A stretch of 12,666 nt of DNA. Source: CAYOKT01 sp964404605. Its GTDB lineage: Bacteria > Electryoneota > Electryoneia > Electryoneales > Electryoneaceae. The stretch is taken from assembly GCA_964404605.1 (NCBI GenBank), contig CAYOKT010000078.1:1-12666 (forward strand). Direction: 5' to 3'. Under the pieces are notes generated by a model. The model saw only the letters and a list, made by a program, of their open reading frames with translations. It was not told the origin of the DNA and did not search any database. The position numbers were made by a program, and so were the translations under genes. This document shows positions 1-8,025 of the stretch, one piece after another (position 1 is the first letter of the stretch; every line of letters starts with the position of its first letter).

Positions 1-16
1 GTCGCCGGCTACTCCG

Positions 17-1159
<1,143 letters not shown>

Positions 1160-1192
1160 GGTGGACTCCCCCTGGAGGATGGTATGTCAACG

Positions 1193-1200
1193 CAAAGATA
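1193..1200 (-). promoter_or_regulatory. Putative -7 element TATCTTTG upstream of the ABC ATPase gene
   Basis: Read on the minus strand, TATCTTTG lies 33 bases before the ATG at 1159. The same octamer lies upstream of moeA (5613-5620), and a near copy TATCTTTT lies upstream of the NifX operon (10316-10323). It matches the Bacteroidetes-type -7 consensus TAnnTTTG. No TTG sits at the expected -33 position (TTCC is there instead), so the promoter call is tentative. Confidence 0.35.
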
Positions 1201-1331
1201 ATGCGAGAGAGCCCCCGCGGGAATCTCTGGTGCCTATTTCCCAGAATGGCGTCTCGGTGGGTGGTGCGTCGGTTCGCTGGAAGGATGAGCGGATTCCCCC
1301 GGATGGTGGCCCTGTCCCTATAGTGTCGGTA

Positions 1332-1506
1332 GGGTGGCCCTGTCAGCTTTGATGACAGGGTCTGATGGATTTCCATGATATTACATGACAGAACAAAGGA
1401 TATAATGCAACGTAAAAGGATAAAATCATGAAACTCTGCCGAGAGAAGGTGGTTCGTCCGTTGTAAAACCCTTATGAAACCCGGGACTGAAGTCCCGGGC
1501 CACCCC
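1332..1506 (-). repeat. MITE-like interspersed repeat, copy A
   Basis: This element of about 175 bp is bounded by GGGTGGCCC on the left and GGGCCACCC on the right. It is inverted relative to copies B (8026-8210) and C (12330-12527). Its left part has the hairpin CCCTGTCA, seven loop bases, TGACAGGG (1338-1360). The middle is AT-rich, unlike the surrounding DNA, and aligns over about 109 bases with copy C. The right part (1465-1506) is the module AAAACCCTTATGAAACCCGG followed by an inverted ACTGAAGT core, as in copy B. A second GTGGCCCTGTC lies at 1306, just outside the element. The inner arm near 1432-1455 is degraded. The element contains no coding capacity and lies between the 3' end of the Mo-cofactor operon and the 5' end of the ABC ATPase gene. 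Confidence 0.75.
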
Positions 1507-1508
1507 TC

Positions 1509-1608
1509 NNNNNNNNNNNNNNNNNNNNNNNNNNNNNNNNNNNNNNNNNNNNNNNNNNNNNNNNNNNNNNNNNNNNNNNNNNNNNNNNNNNNNNNNNNNN
1601 NNNNNNNN
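1509..1608. other. Assembly gap, 100 N
   Basis: This run of exactly 100 N starts two bases after the end of repeat copy A. The round length indicates a scaffold placeholder rather than a measured distance, and the interspersed repeat probably broke the assembly here. Real sequence, including another element or a small gene, may be missing. Confidence 0.95.
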
Positions 1609-1629
1609 CGGAGGGGATGGATTCCCGGG

Positions 1630-2631
1630 TTACCCGGTGGCGTCGCGGTTCCGGCTCCCGGTCGCCGGTTCCGGCTTTGCACGGCCCCGGTCCGCTGCAG
1701 GGTGGCTCGTATCGCCGCGCAGCAGGCGCACGGCATGGGGCAGGGCGGACAGGAGGGCCGCGAGATTTTCCCGCGCCGCCTTCTCGCTCCCCGGCAGGTT
1801 GACAATCAGCGTCGCTCCCCGGATCCCCGCGACACCCCGTTGCAGCAGGGCGTGGGGGGTGATCGCCGCCGAGACCCGCCGCATCTCCTCCGCCAGCCCG
1901 GGCACCTCCCGCTCGATCACCTGCCGTGTCGCTTCGGGGGTGACATCCCGCGGCCCGCAGCCGGTGCCGCCCACGGTCATCACGAGGTCGATGCCACGGC
2001 CGCACAGGTCCACCAGGGTCTCGACGAGGGCGGCCCGGTCATCGGGCAGAACCCCCGTCCAGGCGATATGAGCGCCGAGTTCCTCACGAAGCAGGTCCGC
2101 CGCCGCCGGGCCGGCGGTGTCCAGCGCCTCGCCCGCCGCGCAACTGTCGGAGACGGTGAGCACCGCTGCCTGGATCCGTGACCTCGGGACGAGTTCTTCC
2201 ACCTCCACCTCCGCCCCGGCTTGGAGAAGGCCCCCGCGGGTCACCCGGGCGAAGATCCCCAGGCGCGGCATGATGCAGTCGCCGGTCTTGTTGTAGATCG
2301 CGCAGCGGGTGTGGCAGACCTTGCCCCTCTGGGTGATCTCCAGCCCCGTTTCGCCGAGCGCCAGCCGGCTGCCGATCCCCAGCTCCTCGAGATCGACCCC
2401 GTCGAGAACGATGTTCTCCCCGAACGCGCCGGGGTTCAGGGTCAACCCCAGGGCGCGCATGGCGTCGATATCCTTCAGCGCCAGCAGGCTGATCTGCCGG
2501 TGCCGGTCGCCGGCGTGGGCATCCCCCTCGATCCCATGGCCCGCGATGAGCCGCACCTGATCGGCGGCGTGCTTCGGGGTTCCCTTCTTCGTCGAGACGC
2601 AGACATGCCGGACGGTGCCGCCGCTGCTCAT
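1630..2631 (-). CDS. mog: Fusion protein: MOSC domain plus Mog/MoaB molybdopterin adenylyltransferase
   Basis: This 333-residue fusion belongs to the end of molybdenum cofactor synthesis. Residues 1-147 are a MOSC domain: GIEGDAHAG (33-41), GAFGENI (68-74), and the cysteine-bearing core GKVCHTRCAIYNKTGDCIMP (103-122). MOSC domains are known in sulfur transfer to the cofactor (MOCOS C-terminus) and in YiiM/mARC-type proteins. Residues 153-310 are a Mog/MoaB domain, which adenylylates molybdopterin before Mo insertion by MoeA: VLTVSDSCAAGEALDTAGP (157-175), TVGGTGCGPRDVTPEA (219-234) and NLPGSEKA (278-285). The tail 311-333 is basic and low in complexity. Its ATG overlaps the moaC stop as ATGA, so translation is probably coupled; the upstream Shine-Dalgarno is weak. 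It is last in the operon, and the TAA stop sits in a 13-base palindrome (1625-1637) just beside the assembly gap. Confidence 0.93.
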   Translation of the reverse strand: MSSGGTVRHVCVSTKKGTPKHAADQVRLIAGHGIEGDAHAGDRHRQISLLALKDIDAMRALGLTLNPGAFGENIVLDGVDLEELGIGSRLALGETGLEITQRGKVCHTRCAIYNKTGDCIMPRLGIFARVTRGGLLQAGAEVEVEELVPRSRIQAAVLTVSDSCAAGEALDTAGPAAADLLREELGAHIAWTGVLPDDRAALVETLVDLCGRGIDLVMTVGGTGCGPRDVTPEATRQVIEREVPGLAEEMRRVSAAITPHALLQRGVAGIRGATLIVNLPGSEKAARENLAALLSALPHAVRLLRGDTSHPAADRGRAKPEPATGSRNRDATG

Positions 2632-3116
2632 CGGCCCGCCCCGGCCTCGTCCGCCCGCCAGGTGCCCGATTTCCCGCCCCGCTTCTCCAGCAGGCGGATG
2701 CCCTCGATGCGCAACCCTTTCGAGAGCGCCTTCAGCATGTCGTACAGGGTGAGCGCGGCGACGCTGACCGCGGTCAGGGCCTCCATCTCGACGCCGGTTG
2801 CCGCCACGGTCGAGGCGGAGGCGATGATCCGGACCCGGTCCGCCGCGGGCTCGAAATCCACCTGCACATGGGACAGCGGCAGGGGGTGGCAGAGGGGGAC
2901 CAGGTCGGCGGTGCGCTTGGCGGCGAGGATTCCGGCGAGCCGGGCCGCCTCGTAGAGGTTGCCCTTCGGCGCGTGGCCGTCCTGCACGGCGTGCATCACC
3001 TCCTCGCCCGCGATCAGCCAGCCCTCCGCGACCGCGCGGCGCTCGGTCGGCGTCTTGCCGCCGACATCCACCATCCGCAGGCGGCCCTCACCGTCCATGT
3101 GGCTCGTGGACCCCAT
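2628..3116 (-). CDS. moaC: Cyclic pyranopterin monophosphate synthase MoaC
   Basis: With MoaA, this enzyme makes cyclic pyranopterin monophosphate (cPMP) from GTP: MoaA forms 3',8-cyclo-7,8-dihydro-GTP and MoaC rearranges it. The 162-residue length is normal for the family. Visible marks are MVDVGGK (15-21), KGNLYEAARLAGILAAKRT (51-69), LCHPL (75-79), TGVEMEALTAVSVAALT (107-123), the YDMLKA segment with D126 and K129 where E. coli MoaC has catalytic Asp128 and Lys131, and RGGKSGTW (146-153). The start is one base after the moaA stop (TGAGATG), with a G-run Shine-Dalgarno inside the moaA end. The stop overlaps the next start by four bases. This is a complete, ordinary gene. Confidence 0.97.
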   Translation of the reverse strand: MGSTSHMDGEGRLRMVDVGGKTPTERRAVAEGWLIAGEEVMHAVQDGHAPKGNLYEAARLAGILAAKRTADLVPLCHPLPLSHVQVDFEPAADRVRIIASASTVAATGVEMEALTAVSVAALTLYDMLKALSKGLRIEGIRLLEKRGGKSGTWRADEAGAGR

Positions 3117-3117
3117 C

Positions 3118-4152
3118 TCATCCCCCCACCGCGTTCATCGTCGCCTCGCTGCCCATTGTCGCCGGCGGGCGCTTCCCCGCGAGGTAACGGTCCAGGTCGT
3201 TCCGCGTTTCTTCCTCCCCCAAACGGTCCGCCCGGTCGGCGAAGGGGAAGACGGCGTCGTCCATCAGGCAGCGCCGCAGGGTGCCGCGGGCATCCATCCG
3301 CAGGCGGGAGCAGTCGCCGCAGAAGGGATGGGAGAGGGGAGTGATCCAGCCGACGGTGATCTCCCGCCCGGCCCAGCGGAGGCGGGTGCGGCGGGCCGGA
3401 CCCTCCGGCAGCTCGGGCAGGGCGGCGACCTCGCCGTGCCGCTCCAGCCAGCGTCTCACCAGGTCGGCGGAGATGAATTCACCCTCCACCCATTCGGCAT
3501 CCGTGCCGGTACGCATCAACTCGATGAAGCGTACTTCGAGTCCACGCGCAGCGGAGTACTCGAGCAGGGCGGGCACTTCACGCTCCCAGGTGCTGCGCAG
3601 GAGGACGCTGTTCAACTTCACCGGCGTCAACCCCGCGGCGAGGGCGGCTTCGATCCCGGCGAGGGTTCGGTCGAGACGGCCGCCGTGGGTCAGCGCGGCG
3701 AAACGGTCGGGGTCGAGGGAGTCGAGCGAGACGTTCACCCGGCGCAGCCCGGCCCGTTTCAACGCCGCCGCCCGGGAGGCGAGGAGAGCTCCGTTGGTCG
3801 TCATCGAGATCTCCTCGATTCCCTCGATGGAGGACAATTTCGAGACGATCTCGACGATTTCCCGCCGGACCAGCGGTTCTCCCCCGGTGAGTTTTACCCG
3901 CGTGATCGGGTACTGCCCGCACAGCGTGCGAACGAGGCGGACCAGCTCGCGGGGGGGGAGCGGCGGAGCGGACTTCACCGCCCTCGGAAAGCCGGGCGGG
4001 AGGCAATACCGGCAACGGAAGTTGCAGCGATCGGTGACCGACAGGCGCAGGGTGCGCGGCGGGGGGAACTCGGCCGGAAAGCCGCCCGCCTCTTCCCGCA
4101 CTCCTGTCCACACCGCCGCACGGAGTGGGGTGGAGGAGCGAATCAACCACAT
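3118..4152 (-). CDS. moaA: GTP 3',8-cyclase MoaA (radical SAM)
   Basis: This radical SAM enzyme starts cofactor synthesis by cyclising GTP. Numbered from the ATG at 4152 (344 residues), it has the SAM cluster motif CNFRCRYC (C43, C47, C50), TGGEPL at 89-94, TTNGALL at 119-124, VSLDSL at 141-146, a C-terminal second [4Fe-4S] motif HPFCGDCSRLR with C278, C281 and C295, and the terminal Gly-Gly (AVGG) that family members need for activity. The frame stays open to 4326, but that 58-residue extension is basic and low in complexity, unlike MoaA. AAAGGAG abuts the ATG at 4152 with no spacing. The same site is six bases from an in-frame TTG at 4146, which may be the true start. A 217-base leader separates it from moeA, so it may have its own signals, while moaC follows after one base. 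Confidence 0.96.
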   Translation of the reverse strand: MWLIRSSTPLRAAVWTGVREEAGGFPAEFPPPRTLRLSVTDRCNFRCRYCLPPGFPRAVKSAPPLPPRELVRLVRTLCGQYPITRVKLTGGEPLVRREIVEIVSKLSSIEGIEEISMTTNGALLASRAAALKRAGLRRVNVSLDSLDPDRFAALTHGGRLDRTLAGIEAALAAGLTPVKLNSVLLRSTWEREVPALLEYSAARGLEVRFIELMRTGTDAEWVEGEFISADLVRRWLERHGEVAALPELPEGPARRTRLRWAGREITVGWITPLSHPFCGDCSRLRMDARGTLRRCLMDDAVFPFADRADRLGEEETRNDLDRYLAGKRPPATMGSEATMNAVGG

Positions 4153-4161
4153 CTCCTTTCC
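4153..4161 (-). promoter_or_regulatory. Ribosome binding site deciding the moaA start
   Basis: The minus strand reads GGAAAGGAG directly before ATG, then TGG, then TTG. The spacing is zero to the ATG at 4152 but six to the TTG at 4146. The site rules out the longer frame from 4326 and favours one of these two starts, possibly the TTG. Confidence 0.6.
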
Positions 4162-4369
4162 AAGCACGGGAGGCCCGGCCGTTTCCCGCCGAACCCTCGG
4201 GGCTCCGGAGAAGCTCCGGGCCCACCGCCCGCCGCTCATGGAAACAGACAACCGCTTCCGCAGATACGACGGGTCGGAGATGTACTGTCTCTTTTCGATG
4301 CGCCGGCGCCCCGGCCCCGGTGGCACATTTCACCGGTTTCGCAGGGCGGCTCGGCTTCAGGTCAATATA
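4162..4369 (-). promoter_or_regulatory. GC-rich leader between moeA and moaA, possible regulatory RNA
   Basis: This is about 208 bases with three short hairpins: CCGGTG/CACCGG with an eight-base loop (4317-4336), GCCGG/CCGGC with a four-base loop (4302-4315), and CCGGAG/CTCCGG with a three-base loop (4205-4219). None is followed by a T-run, so none is a clear intrinsic terminator. Moco riboswitches are known upstream of moaA in other bacteria, but I could not match this sequence to that consensus. The frame is open through part of the region, so an N-terminal extension of MoaA is the alternative. Confidence 0.3.
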
Positions 4370-5587
4370 TCACTCGATCGGATAGGCCGCCAAAACGTCC
4401 CCGGCGCGGTAGTCTCCCCGAACATCGAGGAGGAGCAGCGCGTTCGCGTCCGCCGTGGTCCGGATGTCATGCGAGCCGCGCGAGATCATCGGGTCGGCCG
4501 TGGTGCCGTGCTCCGTGGCGCGCATCACGGCCGGGATGAAATAGGGCCGTTTCCCCTTGTTCCTCGTCGGCGCGGTCAACGCGGCCTGCACCGGCCGGTC
4601 CTCGAGAGCGCCGGATTCCCCCGCGAGGACCCGGCCGAGGGGCCGGCAGAACAGGTGCCAACCGACGAAGGAGGAGACCGGGTTGCCCGGCAGGCCGATG
4701 ACCCATGTCTTCCCCAGCCGGGCGGCGAGAACCGGCTTGCCGGGTTTCATCAGGACGCCGTGAAACAGCTCCACCCCGCCGAGCGATGCGAGGGCGTCCG
4801 GCACGAGATCGTAGTCGCCCACGGAGACACCTCCGCTGGTGACCACGAGGTCCGCCACTTGGGCGGCCTCGCCGATGGCGCTGACCAGGTCCTCGACACG
4901 GTCGCTCGAGGAGGTCGATGACACCAGGGGAAAACCCGCTTCATGGGCGAGGGCACGGAGCATATAGCGGTTGCTGTCGCGTGACCTGCCGGGGCGGAGG
5001 GGCTGCTCGGAGGGCACCAGCTCCGAACCGGTGACCACGACGGCGACCCTGGGGCGCGGCACCACCCGCACCCGCGCGGCACCCCCCGCGGCGAGCAGCC
5101 CGGCATAGGCGGGGCTCAGGAGGGTTCCGGCCTGCGCGAGGGGCTGCCCGGAAGCGAAGATGCCGCCGCGCTCGCGCACGTTCGCGCCCACTTCGAGCGC
5201 ATCGAGCCGCACCCGGCCGTCAGGCAGAACCTGCGCCCTCTCCTGCTCGACCACCGTGTCCGCGCCCTCCGGCAGCGCCGCACCGGTAAAAATGCGGGCG
5301 CAGGAACCCGCGGGCAGCGGACCGGGCGCCCGCCCGGCGGGGATCTCGAACGCCACGGGTAGCGGCTGCCCGGCCTCCAGGTCCGCACTCCGGACGGCGT
5401 ATCCATCCATCGCGGAGACATCGGTGAACGGCATATCGACATCCGCGGTCACATCCTCCGCGAGGCGGAGACCGGATGCCTCCTCGAGCGGCAGCTCCAC
5501 CGGGGTCAGGGCCTGCGCGGCGTCCGCCAGCCTCGCGCGAGCCTCCTGGAAGGAGACCAGTGAAAGTCCAGTCCGTGGTTTCGTCAC
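4370..5587 (-). CDS. moeA: Molybdopterin molybdenumtransferase MoeA
   Basis: MoeA inserts molybdate into adenylylated molybdopterin, the product of the Mog domain encoded at the end of the same operon. The 405-residue length is typical. Motifs in order are SAMDGYA (58-64), the RIFTGAALPEGADTVVEQE block (98-116), VTGSELV (185-191), DSNRYML (204-210), TSGGVSVGDYD (250-260), MKPGKPV (280-286) and LPGNPVSSFV (299-308). The start is GTG at 5587, with GGGAGAG eight bases or fewer upstream. The ATG a little further upstream (5602) is out of frame and soon meets a stop. This is the first gene of the minus-strand operon. A TATCTTTG promoter-like octamer lies 25 bases before it. It is complete, with no missing motifs. 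Confidence 0.97.
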   Translation of the reverse strand: MTKPRTGLSLVSFQEARARLADAAQALTPVELPLEEASGLRLAEDVTADVDMPFTDVSAMDGYAVRSADLEAGQPLPVAFEIPAGRAPGPLPAGSCARIFTGAALPEGADTVVEQERAQVLPDGRVRLDALEVGANVRERGGIFASGQPLAQAGTLLSPAYAGLLAAGGAARVRVVPRPRVAVVVTGSELVPSEQPLRPGRSRDSNRYMLRALAHEAGFPLVSSTSSSDRVEDLVSAIGEAAQVADLVVTSGGVSVGDYDLVPDALASLGGVELFHGVLMKPGKPVLAARLGKTWVIGLPGNPVSSFVGWHLFCRPLGRVLAGESGALEDRPVQAALTAPTRNKGKRPYFIPAVMRATEHGTTADPMISRGSHDIRTTADANALLLLDVRGDYRAGDVLAAYPIE

Positions 5588-5609
5588 GTTTTCTCTCCCA
5601 TCGATCCTT

Positions 5610-5621
5610 GGGCAAAGATAA
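5610..5621 (-). promoter_or_regulatory. Putative -7 element of the Mo-cofactor operon
   Basis: The minus strand reads TTATCTTTGCCC, 22-33 bases before the moeA GTG. It contains the same TATCTTTG found before the ABC ATPase gene. The expected -33 element would fall at the edge of the N gap and cannot be seen. Confidence 0.4.
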
Positions 5622-5641
5622 CAGGTGCGGCGCGGGAGGGG

Positions 5642-5741
5642 NNNNNNNNNNNNNNNNNNNNNNNNNNNNNNNNNNNNNNNNNNNNNNNNNNNNNNNNNNN
5701 NNNNNNNNNNNNNNNNNNNNNNNNNNNNNNNNNNNNNNNNN
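5642..5741. other. Assembly gap, 100 N, in the moeA/mobA divergent region
   Basis: Exactly 100 N lie between divergent moeA and mobA. Visible flanks are G-rich (5622-5641 and 5742-5770). The upstream parts of both promoters, including any mobA promoter, are lost here, and the real spacing is unknown. Confidence 0.95.
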
Positions 5742-5815
5742 GGGCGAAAGGGGGAGCGGGCCGTGCCCGGTTCAGCCGCTGTGCCCCCGGTGATTCACGG
5801 CGAGCGGGAGTCCGG

Positions 5816-6451
5816 ATGGCGCTGCAAGGCGTGGACATTCGCGGTTATATCATCGCCGGCGGTGGGAGCCGCCGCATGGGGAGCGACAAACGCCTGCTCA
5901 CCCTCGGTGCATCGACTCTCCTCGAAAGGGCGGTGGCGGTTGTCACCGAAGCGGCCGGCGGGGAGCCGACCCTCGTCGGGGACACGCTCGCCGGGATCGC
6001 GCCGGAAGGGATACGCACCCTGCCGGATGCGGAGCCCGGACGCGGGCCGCTGGGCGGAATGGTCGCCGCCCTCGAGGATGCCGGGCAGGCCTGTGCGCTT
6101 GTCCTGGCGGCGGATCTGCCGCTTCTCACGGCGGCGGACCTGCGCGCGCTGATCGAAGGAATGCGGGAGGAGCTCGATGCGCTGACGCTCACCGTGGACG
6201 GCGACCCGGAGCCCCTCGCCGCCCTCTACCATCCGCGCACGGCGCGCCTTTGGCGCCGGCAGCTTGAGAAGGGCCAACTCGCCCTGAGAGCGGCCTTCGA
6301 CCGGATGCGGTGGGAGGTAATCGTCCCGCCGGGCGGGGCGGAGGCGCTGTTGAACCTCAACCGCCCGAAGGACGTCGAACGGCTTCGCCTCGCAGGTGAA
6401 GGCCGGGAGGAGGAGAACCGGATTCCGCCGGGGGATCATGGCCGCGGGTAG
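5816..6451 (+). CDS. mobA: Molybdenum cofactor guanylyltransferase MobA
   Basis: MobA links GMP to the molybdenum cofactor to give the guanine dinucleotide form used by DMSO-reductase-family enzymes. The 211-residue protein begins with the nucleotidyltransferase signature IIAGGGSRRMGSDKRLL (12-28), then shows PDAEPGRGPLGGM (70-82), the metal-binding AADLPLL (98-104) and the late NLNRPKD (180-186) typical of the MobA end. The ATG at 5816 follows GCGGGAG at suitable spacing. The C-terminal 20 residues are charged and low in complexity. It is divergent from the moeA operon. Related MocA (CMP transfer) is less likely because of the NLNRPKD ending and overall pattern. It is complete. Confidence 0.92.
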   Translation: MALQGVDIRGYIIAGGGSRRMGSDKRLLTLGASTLLERAVAVVTEAAGGEPTLVGDTLAGIAPEGIRTLPDAEPGRGPLGGMVAALEDAGQACALVLAADLPLLTAADLRALIEGMREELDALTLTVDGDPEPLAALYHPRTARLWRRQLEKGQLALRAAFDRMRWEVIVPPGGAEALLNLNRPKDVERLRLAGEGREEENRIPPGDHGRG

Positions 6452-6462
6452 AACCGCGCTCC

Positions 6463-6492
6463 TTGCCCGGCCCCGGTGGATTTCGTAGCTTG
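6463..6492 (+). promoter_or_regulatory. Putative TTG-N20-TAnnTTG promoter of the membrane/Panacea pair
   Basis: TTG at 6463-6465 is followed 20 bases later by TAGCTTG at 6486-6492. The spacing is the same as before the NifX operon (TTG-N20-TATCTTTT). It begins 12 bases after the mobA stop and leaves a leader of about 60 bases before the ATG at 6561. This suggests the pair has its own transcript. Confidence 0.4.
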
Positions 6493-6560
6493 AACGGCCC
6501 CGGGGACCGCAATTCTCGTGAGATGAAACACTCAGGGGGCCTCAGGTCAAGGCGGCGCGT

Positions 6561-7409
6561 ATGTCCCTGTTTTCCCGCATCAAGATCTGGATCGATCGTC
6601 ATGGGGTGGACTGGTTTCTCGTCGTCTTGACCTTCCTGTTTATCATCCTCATCTGGCTGATCCGCGATGAGGTGATCTCCCTCATCGGCTATGAAACCCT
6701 CGAGCAGTCGAGAATCAACGGGTACTTCAGCCTGTCCCTCTCCTTTGCGCTCCTGTACCTGCTCCTGCTGTTCGTTCACTTCAGCCGGCGGGGGAAACTC
6801 CGGGGATTGCAGAAGCGTCACGACCGCTGCGTGGAAGAGCGAGCTTCTTTCCTACGGAGCTATCGCCTGCTCGCAGAGGGGTACCTGGCCTCGCTGGGGC
6901 GCAACGCTCTCGGCTTCGGCACCGTGGAGGGGTGCGCCGAGCGGCTGACACTCTACACCCATGACAACGATAGTGATTCTTTCCTTCCCGTCGCGCGGTT
7001 CAGTTTTCACCCCCAGTTTGCCCGGCGCGGGCGGTGGAGCATGCCGGACAACGTCGGTGTGCTCGCCCGGGTGTGGAAGGAAGGATGGTATTTCGATTGC
7101 GATTTCCCGGACCCGGGAGCGGACCTTGAGCTGTACATCGAACGCTGCCGGGAGATGGGGTGGATCCGCGAGGACGTGATCGGCGAGGCGATGAAAGCGC
7201 GCCTCTTCTGCGGAATCATGATCAAGGATCCAAAGGAACTCCGCCCGCTGGCCCTGCTGCTGCTCGAAGCGACAAAACCGGACCGCTACAAGGAGGGGGA
7301 GCTTCGAAAGGCGTTCGCCGAACCGGAAGAGACCTTCCTGCAGGAACTGGGGGAGATCGTGGCGCTTATGGCCCCGACTCTGCACGAAGCGATGACGGCG
7401 GGGTTCTGA
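6561..7409 (+). CDS. Two-helix membrane protein with GAF-like cytoplasmic domain, candidate effector
   Basis: No named family is recognised. The 282-residue protein has two confident transmembrane helices, about 17-35 (FLVVLTFLFIILIWLI core) and 55-74 (SLSLSFALLYLLLLFV core), then a basic stretch RRGKLRGLQKR and a soluble domain at about 95-276. That domain resembles GAF sensors: a strand pair RLTLYTHDNDSDSFLPVARF, a variable turn, GVLARVWKEGWYF, and a late RLFCGIMIKDPKELRPLALLLLEATKPD strand pattern, ending with a helix LQELGEIVALMAPTLHEA. The topology should put both ends in the cytoplasm. The stop is followed after one base by the Panacea-like gene, so the two are co-translated. The ATG at 6561 has only a modest Shine-Dalgarno (AAGGCGG). 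It could be a signalling protein, or the membrane-acting partner of a Panacea antitoxin; the latter is inferred from context. Confidence 0.85.
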   Translation: MSLFSRIKIWIDRHGVDWFLVVLTFLFIILIWLIRDEVISLIGYETLEQSRINGYFSLSLSFALLYLLLLFVHFSRRGKLRGLQKRHDRCVEERASFLRSYRLLAEGYLASLGRNALGFGTVEGCAERLTLYTHDNDSDSFLPVARFSFHPQFARRGRWSMPDNVGVLARVWKEGWYFDCDFPDPGADLELYIERCREMGWIREDVIGEAMKARLFCGIMIKDPKELRPLALLLLEATKPDRYKEGELRKAFAEPEETFLQELGEIVALMAPTLHEAMTAGF

Positions 7410-7410
7410 G

Positions 7411-7887
7411 ATGGCCGACCTGAAGGATGTCCTCGTCTACCTGCTCAAGGCCTATCCCTATCCCGAAGACCTGACTCATGTCCGCCTCACTCATCTTGTC
7501 TACCTCGCGGACTGGAGGCATGCGATCACCGAGGGGGAACAGATCACCGGGCTGTCGTGGAGAATCACCCAGTTCGGTCCCTATGTGCCGGACATCCTCG
7601 ACCTGGCGATGCAAGATGATCTCCTCGGTACCCGGTTGACCGTCCATCATTACAGCAGCATACGGATCTACCTGCAATTGAGATCCATCGGGTTCATCAC
7701 CAACCTCTCGCCCCGGCAATGCATGAACCTGGATTACGTCGTCGCGAACACGAGGGAACTCGCCCCCGAGGAGTTCTACCGCCTCGTCTATTCCACCTAT
7801 CCGCTCCTCATCGGCAAACGGTACGACGCCCTCGACCTTCCCGCGACAGCGAGGGAATACAATCGTCTCAAGGCCCGCCTGAAGTAG
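7411..7887 (+). CDS. Small Panacea/DUF4065 (SocA-like) domain protein, candidate antitoxin
   Basis: The 158-residue protein has the Panacea/DUF4065 look: LTHLVYLADWRHA (26-38), a variable loop with GEQITGLSWRITQFGPYVPDIL (42-63; the GPY turn is the family mark), a middle wing rich in beta residues, and the late EEFYRLVYSTYPLLIGKRYDALDL segment (120-143). Panacea domains are known antitoxins that pair with many unrelated toxins, including membrane-active ones, and the family also includes the SocA proteolytic adaptor of Caulobacter. The gene starts one base after the membrane protein gene and lies in the second position, so coupling is strong. A hairpin follows 64 bases after the stop. The family call rests on motif recall and is fairly firm. 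The antitoxin role is inference. No DNA-binding helix-turn-helix is seen. Confidence 0.82.
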   Translation: MADLKDVLVYLLKAYPYPEDLTHVRLTHLVYLADWRHAITEGEQITGLSWRITQFGPYVPDILDLAMQDDLLGTRLTVHHYSSIRIYLQLRSIGFITNLSPRQCMNLDYVVANTRELAPEEFYRLVYSTYPLLIGKRYDALDLPATAREYNRLKARLK

Positions 7888-7951
7888 GGTGCGCCGCGCA
7901 GGAGGGAGGGAGGTCTCTCGGCGGTCTGTTCCTCGAGTTGTGCCCTTAGTG

Positions 7952-7985
7952 GAGCGTCCCCGCACCGACAGGTGCGGGGACGCTC
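7952..7985 (+). terminator. Strong hairpin after the Panacea-like gene
   Basis: There is a perfect 15-bp stem (GAGCGTCCCCGCACC with its complement) and a four-base GACA loop, starting 65 bases after the stop. No T-run follows, so it may act as an RNA end stabiliser or a factor-assisted terminator rather than a classic intrinsic terminator. It lies between convergent genes and could serve both strands. Confidence 0.6.
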
Positions 7986-8025
7986 TCGCTGGAGACACAG
8001 GGCGGGACCCATGCCCATCGTCGAC

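Noticed and set aside
4205..4336. Definite Moco riboswitch upstream of moaA
   Set aside because: Hairpins and position fit, but I could not match the consensus by eye. It is kept only as a low-confidence leader.
2959..4921. Very long plus-strand open frames (526 and 546 residues) across moaC, moaA and moeA
   Set aside because: They lie opposite clear minus-strand enzymes with complete motifs. Their translations are Arg/Pro/Ser-rich with no family resemblance, as expected from antisense frames in GC-rich DNA.
7952..7985. Hairpin CCCCGCACC...GGTGCGGGG resembling a type I-E CRISPR repeat
   Set aside because: There is only one copy, no spacers or array, and no cas genes. A 15-bp hairpin after a gene is explained better as an RNA end structure.
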